Shown here: positions 54,064 through 64,000 of the stretch, one piece after another
How positions within the stretch are numbered: position 1 is the first letter of the stretch
Layout of the letters: every line of letters begins with the position of its first letter
NCBI RefSeq assembly: GCF_001540865.1
Contig: NC_033627.1
Coordinates: 6,107,389 to 6,171,388, forward strand
Reading direction: 5' to 3'
DNA from: Ananas comosus
Lineage: Eukaryota; Streptophyta; Magnoliopsida; Poales; Bromeliaceae
Length of the DNA stretch: 64,000 bases
The notes under the pieces: model-generated
Seen by the model: only the letters and a program-made list of their open reading frames with translations
What the model was told of the DNA's origin: nothing
Database searches by the model: none
Program-made: the position numbers and the translations under genes

Positions 54064-55548
54064 AGAGCAAAGCACAAAAAACTACAACCCCTAGAAAATC
54101 AATAATAAACAACCACATTGCACACCGAAATCCAAAACAATCAACTACATAGTACAACCAAAGAACAAAACAAACAAATTTACCAAAGGCTAGTATGTTA
54201 TAATATTCATAGAAATCTAATAATAAATTTGAACTACCATAATCCTCAAATAACTTAGTTAAACAATCTTTAAACTATTAGTTTTAGTTAACATAAAGGT
54301 CTCCAAGAGCAGAGGATCATGCTCCGTGATTTCTAAATCATTCATTTGTGGGGCAAGAGATAGTGAGATGGAAAGAGATACAACGGTGTTAGATCTCCGC
54401 ATAGTTGCCTTGATCGCTCTCGTATGGATGCCACTACCTTCTCCTACTCTGCAGCTGCACCCCACCACCACTGTCACCGCCTCCATCTTCTACTCTGGTG
54501 CTGCCACCACATCCCACAACTACTGCCACCACCACCGCATCCTCTTTCGTGGTACCACAAGTTGCTGCCGGCGCCACGAACGCATCGTCGCAGTTTGGCT
54601 TCATCACCTATCAGGAATCTCTAAGCCTACGAATCAACTGAGAGTAGATCCCCACCATGTCCTCCACCACCTCTAATGCCGGGATGAGAAGAGCATGACG
54701 ACGTAGTGGAGACAATGGCGGGTGGCAGAGAGGGCGAGGAGGGAGGAGGCCAGGAGGAGGAGAAGTGGTAGGCGAAGGGAGAGATGGAGAGGGAGGAGAA
54801 GGGAGGAGTGCAGTAGAGAGGAGATGAGGGGACGCATGTGGGGACTTTGGGAATGGGGGGCATGATGTGTGTGGGGAGTTTGAGAAGGGGTAGGGCGCGT
54901 AGGGAGATGAATCAGTAGGGTAAGAGAGAAAGAAAGAGAGAGAGAGAGAGAGATTGAACTACCACAATCCTCAAATAACTTAGTTAAATAATCTTTTAAC
55001 TATTAGTTTTAGTTAACATAAAGGTCTCCAATAGCAGAGGATCATGCTCTGTGATTTCTAAATCATTCGTTTGTGGGCAAGAGACAGTGAAATGAAAAGA
55101 GATACAACCGTGTTAGATCCCCGCATAGTTACCGTGTCGCTCTCGTATGGATGCCACCACCTCCTACTACTCTTTCGCTGCATCCCACCACCGTTGTCAC
55201 CACCTCCATTTTCTACTCTGGCACCGCCACCACATCCCACAACTACTGCCACCACCATCGCATCCTCTTTCGTGGCGCCGCAAGTTGCTGCCGGCGCCAC
55301 GAACGCATCATCGCAGTTTGGCTTCATCACCTATCAAATAGGAATCTCTAAGCCTATGAATTAACTGAGAGTAGATCCCCGCCATGCCCTCCACCACCTC
55401 TGATGCCGGGATGAGAAAAGCATGGCGACGCAGTGGAGACAATGGCGGGTGGCAGAGAGGGCGAGGAGGGAGGAAGGAGGAGGCCGGGAGGAGGAGATGT
55501 GATAGGCAAAGGAAGGGATGGAGAGGGAGGATAGGGAAGGAGTGCTGC

Positions 55549-56063
55549 CAGGGACCGATAAAATCTCTTAATTGACTGATAAAATATATTGACTAAATAA
55601 TTAGTGTAAAAAGCATTACCCCTTTTTTATTTATAATTACTTAACTTCTAATTATTTTATTTATATTATTTCACTCAAATAACTTTGAAATTTACTAAAT
55701 CTAATAGTAATTTAGTGAATGATTTAATTTCTTAATTTTTATAAATATAATTGTGATAATAAATAATTATTAGTTGATAGAGCTATTAACTTTAATATAA
55801 CCTTTAATTTAATTAAATAAAAAAGTATTGAAAATAATTTGAAGTTATGAAAGTACTAAATAAAAAATAAATAAATAAACTCAAAGTTGAGAGAGCATTA
55901 TATTAGCACCAAATTTTTTTAAAAAATAACAAGTTACTCATCATACTTTTAAAATTAAATAAAAATATTTTTTTAAATTTTTTTTATATAGAACTATTAT
56001 GCAAATTATGACAATTTGGAGGGGGCCATGGCCCCCCTCAGTCCCAACATAACTCCGTCCCTG
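55549..56063. mobile_element. hAT-like MITE, 515 bp, TIR CAGGGACSGA
   Basis: Left CAGGGACCGATAAAAT, right (complement) CAGGGACGGAGTTATG, with GGGGGCCATGGCCCCC near the right end. The flanking 8-mers AGTGCTGC and AGTACGGC differ at two positions. Comparison with unit 1 of the tandem duplication, which lacks it, confirms the insertion. Confidence 0.75.
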
Positions 56064-56179
56064 AGTACGGCAGAGAGGAGATGAGGGGACGCGTGCGGGG
56101 AGTTTGGGAAGGGGGGCACGATGCGTGCGGGGAGTTTGAGAGGGGGTGGGGCGCGTGGAGAGATGAATCGGTAGGGTAG

Positions 56180-56186
<7 letters not shown>

Positions 56187-56222
<36 letters not shown>
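56187..56222. repeat. (GA)n microsatellite
   Basis: Pure AG dinucleotides end duplication unit 2. A shorter (GA)n at about 54932-54952 ends unit 1. Confidence 0.9.
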
Positions 56223-56226
<4 letters not shown>

Positions 56227-56245
56227 GATTCACCAATCCAAAAAA

Positions 56246-58207
56246 AAAGAAAAAAATTAATAAAATTTCAAAAAACTAAGGTAATGCCACATCAGCAATA
56301 GATACGTGGATTAATTATAGTTTATAGATTATAGATAACCTAAAAGAAAATAATAGATAATACAAATCAAACCTTTTTTTGGTGACATTCTTCTTCCTTG
56401 CTTTAAATCCTTTTAGAGATAAGTATTGACCTTCAAAGAACAGAGTAAGGCTAGGATCGTGTAGAGGTAGGATTACAGCTATAGCCGTCAGCCAATAACC
56501 CTCGGCGGCCGCAGCCAAATAAGATTGCTGAAAATCGTGGGAATGAATCACTCGTATTAGGATTTGTAGTGATAAAACTATGAATAGGAGGGGGCGGAAG
56601 AGAGAAGAGAGAGAGAGAAAGAGAGAGGTAGTGGGAAAATAGGGAGAGAGCAAGGTGAAAGAAAAAGAAAAAGAAAACTGAATTGATGTATTGTAAAACT
56701 GAAACGAAGGATCCACTTATCCGAAAACAAGGAGAGGCCTTCAAGCTTGTTGAAGGTTCACCCTTTAATGTAATTGTATTGATTATTTGGCTAAATTAGG
56801 GATCAACGATTTATTCATGCTATAATTTGGCTAAAAGACTGGATTATTATAGTTATAATCATAGATGTTATAATATAATACTTAATCATCCTATAATTTG
56901 TTTTTAATCATGCTACAGTTTATAAAATATAATATTTTTGCTATTTCAACTAACATTAGGTATCTAAGCCAAAAGAAAAAAAATGATAAGAGATTGAAGT
57001 GCAACTTTTCAAAATAGAGGATAGTAAAATATAATGCACTTCTCAAAATAGAGGATAGAAATTAAAATATAAATACTCCAAGCTACGAGAGATGAACAAA
57101 GGTGAGAAATACTATGTGTGCATCAGAAGAAGGAAAAAAAAAAAAACTATTTGTGCATTAAAAAATATGGTGTACATCTTATCCCTGCCCATCGAAGGTT
57201 TAAACAATCTTGTGGAGTTTTCAATATTAAAAAAGTTGAATTGTGATAAGACTAGTGTGAGAAAATTAATTTTTCAGTGAATGTGGTGTGAAAGTTAAGC
57301 GGCACTTATGCCAACTTTTGGATGTATAAATAAGAATGCTTGATTAATACAATATTAATTGATAACTGGTTCCAACTCTTTATGCATTTTTTAAGTTCGG
57401 TCCCGATCTTCACCAACTTCAATGCAATAAAAAAAAGGGAATTAAAATTAAAAAACAAAAAAAAATTGAGAAACCAATGCTGCAACTAATCCTAAAATTT
57501 GTCCCAGCCAGTAGTAATCCGTACCAGAACAACCGTTTCTGCTCTTCCAAAAATTTTCACTAGCAATGGTATGCCAGTACGCATTATGCTTTTAACTTCG
57601 CCTAGAATGAACGGTTCGCCGCTCCCACGGGTAAGCTTATAAACTCCGCTTCATTACTGAAGCCATTGTTTGGTTTGAATCAAAAAATTATTTACGGTAT
57701 AAAAAATATTTTTTAGCTTGTTTGGTTCAGCCTGAAAATATTTTTTTGTAAACATAATTTTATGGAATTGAAAAAAAAAATTGAATTTTTTGCTTTTACT
57801 ATTTTTCGACAGAAAATAAAAATTTAAACTACGTAACAAAAAAATTTCATTTCTTTTTCACCAAACCAAATAAATGTAAATTTTTCTTTCCAACCAAATA
57901 AATATGGATGATTTTTTTTTCTACAAATAAAAGAGTACAAAATGTAAACTTTTTTCATCCAAAATATTTTTATAAAAAATTATTTTTATAATTTTACGTT
58001 GAACCAAATTTACCCTAAATCAAAACTAGATTAGTAGAATAAATAAGAGTTGTGCTAAAATACTATTAATAGTATTTGCTCCCTTTTGCTAACAAGTTTT
58101 TAATATTTGGATCAATTTTTTTTAATTATTTCTAACTATTGGATTAAATATTATAACCCAATAGCGACCACTCAATCTTAGAAGGACCATTCAACTTTAA
58201 GAGAGTA
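56246..58207. other. AT-rich intergenic DNA, no gene
   Basis: About 57660-58015 has GTTTGGTTTGAA and TTGAACCAAATTTACC ends that could mark another Tourist-like MITE, without a clean TSD. Otherwise nothing was recognised. Confidence 0.45.
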
Positions 58208-58761
58208 ATATCATCTTAATTCTATAATTTTTTCTCTAAAAATTAAAAACTTAATAGTAAAAAAGATCAAATATCATAATAATATATTCTAAGGCATAGT
58301 TTGGTATTGAAGTCTATCTTACGCTATTAGATAAAATGGAGTTGAGGAAAAAGCATATAGGGATATGCTTCTGTGTTCCCCGATGGGACCGCAGAAAATA
58401 TATTGTAACCGATTCATCGCAATATGCAAAATGCAATATTTACGCAAATAAACAGAATATTTTTCTAACATGTATTTTTACCGCACATAACGTAATTTCT
58501 CCGCAATCTCAAACGAAGTCTAACTCAACTCTTCTAAATAATTAAGAGTAATGTCATCCTAGGTAAATATAATAAGTGCGTGTTCGTATCCCTCCCTCTA
58601 ATATCATCTTAATTCTATAATTTTTTCTCTAAAAATTAAAAACTTAATAGTAAAAAAGATCAAATATCATAATAATATTCTAACTCTAACTCTTCTTAAT
58701 AATTAGGAGTAATGTCATCCTAGGGCAAATATAATAAGTGCGTGTTCGTATCCCTCCCTCT
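58208..58761. repeat. Duplicated blocks upstream of KMS1
   Basis: A ~80 bp block starting AATATCATCTTAATTCTA occurs at about 58207-58290 and 58601-58682. A second block, AGTAATGTCATCCTAGG...AAGTGCGTGTTCGTATCCCT, occurs at about 58546-58596 and 58709-58759. They lie 450-1000 bp before the KMS1 start codon. Confidence 0.8.
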
Positions 58762-58919
58762 CTCTCTCATTGTCCTCCCGTGCACGAAATTTGTAACCCA
58801 CTATAACCCAATCGAAGAAATATGTCCCCTCCAGTCATCATCTATTTATATTCGGATACCCTCCTACATACAAACAGATACGGAAACAACGTTTTTCACG
58901 CCATCTCTCTCTAACCCTG

Positions 58920-58921
<2 letters not shown>

Positions 58922-58953
<32 letters not shown>
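58922..58953. repeat. (CT)n tract in KMS1 leader region
   Basis: A 32-base pure TC run about 265 bp before the start codon. CT tracts in this position are common near plant transcription starts. Confidence 0.85.
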
Positions 58954-58954
<1 letters not shown>

Positions 58955-59218
58955 GCGGAGAAGGAAAGAGCGGAGATATAAGGCTACGCCACGCGACGCT
59001 CATTCTCTCCATGGCAATGGCGATCTAGTGGAGATCGTTGATTTGATCCACGAAACCCTAGGAAAAGGGAGCGCGTACCTTTCCCCCCCTCCGTGTTTTC
59101 TGTTCGGGCCTAGATCCGGCGCTTCGATTGCACGGCTCAGTGTGGATCCGATTCCGATGCGATTTTCCCATCGCCGGGAGGGAATCTAGGGTTTGTGCTC
59201 GGGGTTGGTTTGCGGAGG

Positions 59219-59282
59219 ATGGGGCGCAGGGGAGCGATCGCCTCTAAACCACCGCCCAAGGACGAGGATCCGTTGATATCAG
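59219..59282 (+). CDS. KMS1: KMS1 exon 1
   Basis: It encodes 21 residues ending PLIS plus one base, donor G|GTGAGG at 59282/59283. It is preceded by a GC-rich leader with GATCCG-rich sequence. Confidence 0.8.
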
Positions 59283-61480
59283 GTGAGGTTTCATGTTTTT
59301 TTTTTTTTTTTTTTCCTTCTTCCACCTCTATTGATTATTTAGTTTTTTGTTCGATCCATTGATCTTGTCGTGACAAGAGTTAGTGAAAGTAACTTGTAAA
59401 TTTTCTGATCATCATGAATTATGTTGTGGAATACAAGTTCCTGCATTAGAAATCTGGTTAGAGATCTAAGAATGTTTGATAAGGATTGGATCTGGATTTT
59501 GGTTGTTGGGTTAATGTTGTTGATTTGGATTTTCTGGGAGAAAAAGACAAAAAAATTAAATTTTTGCAGAGATGGCAGTCCTCAGTTTTTTTTTTTCCTT
59601 TATCTTTTTCCTAAAACTTATAATTTTGTAGAGGTGGACTTCCATGTATCGGTTCATCTGTACTTTTCTGCTGTCGCTCAGTTAGATTGCCCCTTACTAT
59701 ACTGCGATGGTCCTGTATATATATACTTCATGTTTGTTTCTTTGTTTAATAGTTAGTTTGAGGGGAGAAGAATTAGACATTTCAATGTATTAAGTTATGA
59801 AAATAATTGTGTTTGAGTATTTGAGGTCGAATATAATAAGGTAATTAGCAGCTAATGGAATCGCCATCAAAAGGTTTTGTAGCATAACTGGCTGAAGAAG
59901 TGGGGCATCTTGACGAATTGTATGCATGTAGTGTGTAAGGAAACTGTGTTAGCCATTTGTTTCTGCCACCTTTGTAAATTTGGAAGAATGATGGGGTACC
60001 CGTTGGGGTCAAGATTGCTATACTTGATGCTCATGGAGGCTAACGCTAGTGGATGCAAAACTTGGTGCCCACGGGTTATCGGTTGTTTATGTTGGTGTGG
60101 TAGATAAAGTTGTTTCTTTTTTCCTTGAGATAAAGGGAGAAGGTTTGAGTTAATGTTGTGCATAATGAAGTATTTGCTCAGTGATTTTCTTTATAGCATG
60201 AGACAGGGAGATGGTAGAGCAATTTGAAACATGCACCAGGTGAATATTCTTTATAGGTTTTGCATGGAAAAAGGAGAGCAACATGGTTTGCCTGCTTGTG
60301 GGATAGTATTTCCATGTTTCTCAACTTTTTGCAAGTTCAAAGCTCTTGTTCTACAAGAAAATTCTAGCTTTTCAGAGCTTCTTCTTTTTAACCAGTGGTA
60401 GACGCTTTCATCATAAGCTTAAAAGACTTACATAGATGATTGGATCCTGAAAGTGGCATCTAGCACTAACATCCATCTTTCCAATTTCTTCTTTCTCATG
60501 CTGATCTTTTAAGCCTTCTGGTTCTTACAAAAGTCATTTGGAAATAAATCATCCGTGTTGCTCATAAAAGTTTGTCATCAGGGGAACCCTATTGGCTGAA
60601 TTTTGGGTATAATATATAGTTATATAGTCTAAGGTTGACCATCATGACCTATTACTCGATCAATTTTTACCTTTAACTTTAGTTGATTTACATAGATCAC
60701 GCCCCCTCTCGAAACTTAATTTTACTTTAAAGTTATGGAGGCAAAAATGTGGTATTCCTTTATCATTTCGTCTAATGGAAATAGTTCCTCTATTTCTATG
60801 AATCTTTCTAGATTGTCTTTCTCTTGAATCGTTCAAGAGAGTTTCGGATTGTTTGGTATTCATTAAAACATTTTAGCATGGGTAATTAGATTTTGCATCA
60901 CGGATTCACGGTATACATGGAATTTCCACAAATAAATGGTTGGTTGTGTGAGTTGATTGTCCAGAGTTTTGAGTTGGTCTTTTTGTTTTGACTCCTGAGA
61001 ATTATCTTGAAATTTCCCTTTCTTTCCTTCATTACCTCTCTCTTAGTTGGCTTTCCAATTATTCTCTAAAATTCTAATCCTTTTCGGTCATGTTTAAGTC
61101 TGAATTTTGTCTTAATCCTTATTCAGTTATGTAACAGCAACTAGAGTGGATTATGTACTTCTTCCTCCTCCTCCAAACACTAAACTTATCTGCATCTTGT
61201 GAATGTGTTCTTTTTTCTTCCCCTACTAAAACAGCCTTTTCTTCTTATTCTCTCTTCTAAACACTTTCCCTTCTAAACACTAAACCTATCTGTGTCTTGT
61301 GGACTTCTTTTTAATACTAAAACAGCCATTTTTTTTTCACTAAAACAACCATTTAGACCACAAAATGTCTTTAGCATCTTCTTTTTAATTATATTAAAAC
61401 GGCCCTTTCTTTGCTAAAACGGCTGTTTAAACCACATAATGTCTTCTTCTCCTTCTTCTTCTTCTTCTTCTTCTTCTTCT

Positions 61481-61524
<44 letters not shown>

Positions 61525-63706
61525 GCGCTAAACCTATCTGTGTCTAGTGGATGTTTTCTTTTCTCTCTTTTTTTTTTGGCACACTGGAACAGCCATTATG
61601 CTTTTTAAAATTTTAACCACAAGTTGCTGAGATTTGTTTTTATGTGGATTTTAGCTCAATATTTGAAGCTTATGCTCATAAAGGCCTGGTATTTATGCCT
61701 TCAACTACATATGAAGGATTGGCTTTTGGAGTTATCTAGCTTGTAAGCAATTGCAAATTATCCCACTATGTAAGAAGCAATATATGATGGTGGTTGTTGA
61801 TATAGTTGCATTAGCTCAATATTCTCAATATTTAGTAATATTGAGCACATTTATGAGTGATATAGTTCTTTCATCTTAGCTTGACGCTTTTGTGAGAGAT
61901 TGGCACATGTATGAAGGTTGAAAGTACCAATTCCTTTTTGTACCTACGCAAAGATACATTCAGTGATTGATTCCTAGAAATTAGTGTAAAAGTCGTCAGT
62001 GTATAAGTGAGCAACTCCATGATTATCCCATATGTTTTCTCTCGTTCATCTGGAAAGCTTGCTAATCATGGACTTTAAAATAGTGGAGCCTTGATTTCAA
62101 GCCTGAAGATGCAGCCTACATTGGAAGGCTGAATTGATTACACTTTAGTTGTATGAAGTCTAATCCAATTTAGTTGCAATTAGACTGCCATGTAGATAAT
62201 TAGGGTATAGTTGGGCAAAATACAAAATAGTTGGGCAAAATACAAATTTTGTTCATGTGTGGTCTATAATGAATTAAGGTTTTGTGAGAGGCTGAACATA
62301 TATAATTTTAGGTTTGAATTAAGGCCACTTTTCTTTCTTTGCAGTTTTTTCCTGGAATTTATCCACACTCTTAGGAGTGTATAGAAGACTCAAGGATATG
62401 TTCAAATTCTGTTTGGTTAAATTATAAGTTATTTGTTTTTTACTGTATCTATTTATATGAAAATTCTCAAACAAACAAGCTTTTCTGGGAAATCAAAGTT
62501 AGTTGGTTTTATGGATCTTGTTTGGTGAAAGATCATAACGGCATTAAGTCGTAAAATTCTTCAAATTAGTTTGGTACTATGGACACCCTGTTCTGCTTTA
62601 AAAAGAAGCAATAGATGGACCTTTATAAACAGAAAACAGAGTAAGACAATTGAAAAATCCTTGGGCAAAAGGCATGGTTATTAAGGTCGCCTAAGTTCTA
62701 TAGTCCAAACCAACTTGTTCTCTTCAAAATTACCCAAATAAGCTTGTTGCTTTATTAACGTATAATGGTTGACTAATTTTGTACGAATATTGTGTTTGAG
62801 CCAGAAATAGTATTATTCTGAAGCTGTTCTTTACCTTGATGGATTTAAGCTTAAGTTGTCTAAAAATTAACATCCATATATGGATACCTTTGCAAGCAAT
62901 AATTGCACTCTTGTCACATCAAATCACACTTCCGAAGGTTTGCAGATAAATCATATCATTTATTAAGCTATTTTGTTTTATAGAGTTGTTTTAGTAGATA
63001 ACTCGATTCAAGTTGTATGTGTTTCACATGTGATAATTTTATCCTGATGGCTCCATTTGTTAACAGTGAGTATATTTCTGTATTATTTTCTTTACTAAAT
63101 TTACTTCATTTTGCAGAGCTTCGTGAAAGGCATCGGTTGGATCTAGAGAACTTGACACTGATAACACAGCCAATCAGGACAGTAAAACTATTTGTATTAG
63201 CTACGTTGCAGTATTTAAAAAGGTCTTTTTTCTATGTCCTGAGAAATGGTGGTTGGCTTAAGGTCTTAATCATCTTGGTAGTGGCCACATTCCTTCTTTT
63301 GACTGTTGATGGCCCACATGAAAAGGTATTTATCTCTTTCTCATTTATTTACTAGCATCACTCTTAGTTAAAGAAATACCATTTAATTTTAATCTTGTCT
63401 AGACCTCTATGTTGATCTCGTGTTTAGATATAATCTTCTGAATTCACTTTTAATATAATGACTTGATTTTGTCATAAATGTATAATTGAAGAGTACATTT
63501 TATACTTTTAATGCAGCATGCTAGGGATGAACTTCTATTCCATGTTACTAAATACTTCTCTTTTGCCCTTTTATTCTTCTAATTTCTAAATGAATGATAC
63601 ATTTTTTTTTCCATGCGATGCATGCAGCATGTCCAAGAGCTTCTTAATTATGCCAGATATGGATTGTGGTGGATATCTCTAGGAGTGGCATCATCAATTG
63701 GACTAG
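59219..63706 (+). CDS. KMS1: KMS1 / VMP1-like ER membrane protein, 5' part (runs off window)
   Basis: Exons 59219-59282, 63117-63325 and 63628-63706. They encode MGRRGAIASKPPPKDEDPLI, LRERHRLDLENLTLITQPIR, TVKLFVLATLQYLKRSFFYV, a hydrophobic segment LKVLIILVVATFLLLTV, DGPHEKHVQELLNYARYGLW and WISLGVASSIGL. The string order matches plant KILLING ME SLOWLY proteins, homologues of animal VMP1, which act in ER integrity and early secretion. Residues about 60-76 form the first membrane segment; a second begins in exon 3. The rest, including the SNARE-associated/VTT region, lies beyond the window. Exon 3 is followed by GCAAGT, a GC donor. ATG 59219 is chosen because it opens the frame joined to exon 2 and follows a GC-rich leader. 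Intron 1 is about 3.8 kb. Confidence 0.87.
59283..63116 (+). other. KMS1 intron 1, no gene
   Basis: T-rich intron, acceptor TTTTGCAG. It includes three diverged tandem units of CTAAACCTATCTGTGTCT type (about 61180-61610) and a (CTT)n(CT)n tract at 61441-61522. No TE boundary or ORF is convincing. Confidence 0.75.
63117..63325 (+). CDS. KMS1: KMS1 exon 2
   Basis: It encodes ELRERHRLDLENLTL through DGPHEK, with the first membrane segment. Acceptor at 63116, donor AAAAG|GTATTT at 63325/63326, phase 0. Confidence 0.9.
63628..63706 (+). CDS. KMS1: KMS1 exon 3 (GC donor)
   Basis: After acceptor GCATGCAG it encodes HVQELLNYARYGLWWISLGV and ASSIGL. The conserved next glycine codon needs the split G|GC..., giving a donor GCAAGT at 63707. 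No GT at this position would keep the conserved reading. Confidence 0.75.
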
Positions 63707-63926
63707 GCAAGTGCAAAAATTGCATTCTACTTTTACTGTAATGAAATATTGGATGGTTTAAAGTTTAAACTACATAATTTCCTTATGTCCACATAGTTTG
63801 CTTATGTAGTTTTACATATTTTTATGATAGTACTCCACAAGCCAAAAGAATTTTGCTAATAAATTCCTACTGCTCAATTTGGTTCATTCTAAGGTTTCTT
63901 GGCATTCATTTTGGGCCCTTTTGGTT

Positions 63927-64000
63927 GTCACACCCCAATAATCCCACATCGGATAGGAATAGGAATGTGATTGGATATATAAGAGACTTAGACATTACTA
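63927..64000 (+). mobile_element. Start of an LTR-like element in KMS1 intron 3 (cut by window end)
   Basis: TGTCACACCCCAATAATCCC followed by ACATCGGATAGGAATAGG is the typical opening of a group of plant LTRs. Only about 74 bp are visible, so neither length nor type can be judged. Confidence 0.45.

Larger units (their letters stand above)
54230..56245. repeat. Tandem duplication, unit about 720 bp (second copy interrupted)
   Basis: Unit 1 (about 54230-54952) and unit 2 (about 54954-55548 plus 56064-56245) both run from GAACTACCATAATCCTCAAA through CTCCAAGAGCAGAGGATCAT, a CCACCACC-rich block, a GAGGGCGAGG block and a final (GA)n run. The ORFs inside are low-complexity and are not called. Unit 2 is split by a hAT MITE. 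Confidence 0.8.

Noticed and set aside
54326..54676. Histidine/proline-rich ORFs in the tandem duplication
   Set aside because: Generated by CCACCA-rich repeats, open in several frames, and not preserved between the two units.
1..64000. CRISPR arrays, bacterial operons, tRNA or rRNA genes
   Set aside because: Nothing with regular spacers, operon layout or cloverleaf was seen, and the DNA is clearly plant nuclear.

Overview
The window is plant nuclear DNA. It has split genes with GT-AG introns, a GC-rich first exon carrying a polyalanine run (a common monocot habit), plant transposon families, and an insertion of plastid DNA. A monocot is the best guess, possibly something like pineapple, but nothing here fixes the species.

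Two host genes are recognisable, both on the + strand. The first is a FAP1-type gene (chalcone-isomerase-fold fatty-acid-binding protein, plastid-targeted). It has four exons at 5421-5790, 31790-32036, 34330-34421 and 37480-37625, which join in phase to 284 codons. Its first intron is about 26 kb and is filled with mobile DNA. The second is the 5' part of a KMS1 / VMP1-like ER membrane protein gene, with exons at 59219-59282, 63117-63325 and 63628-63706; it runs off the right edge.

Layout. 1-5352: a foldback TE, cut by a solo LTR (138-3633), that ends about 70 bp before the FAP1 start codon. 5791-31789: giant FAP1 intron 1, with MITEs, a Helitron-like end, two solo LTRs, a hAT element with a four-exon transposase gene, a second short hAT copy, tandem and inverted repeats, a copia gag relic, an RBM28-like gene fragment and an 813-bp foldback MITE. 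32037-37479: introns 2 and 3, with nested MITEs in intron 3. 37919-38256: plastid DNA joining atpI and ycf2 pieces. 38257-46739: MITEs, foldback and LTR debris, a Harbinger-like MITE and a second Helitron-like end. 46740-50064: a non-autonomous LTR retrotransposon with a truncated 5' LTR. 51366-51992: a MULE-type MITE. 54230-56245: a tandem duplication interrupted by a hAT MITE. 58208-58761: duplicated blocks upstream of KMS1.

The main structural observation is that the two hAT copies in FAP1 intron 1 have crossed target-site duplications. Each 8-bp TSD pairs, in reverse complement, with a TSD of the other physical unit. Re-inverting the DNA between them also rebuilds a solo LTR and a junction matching a paralogous unfilled site at about 27.8 kb. 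Either recombination between inverted hAT copies flipped the segment, or the assembly joined it the wrong way round. A single N at 25007, exactly at the internal junction of the short copy, makes the second option serious.

All coordinates were read by eye. Family names come from recognised protein motifs and TIR/TSD logic, not from searches.
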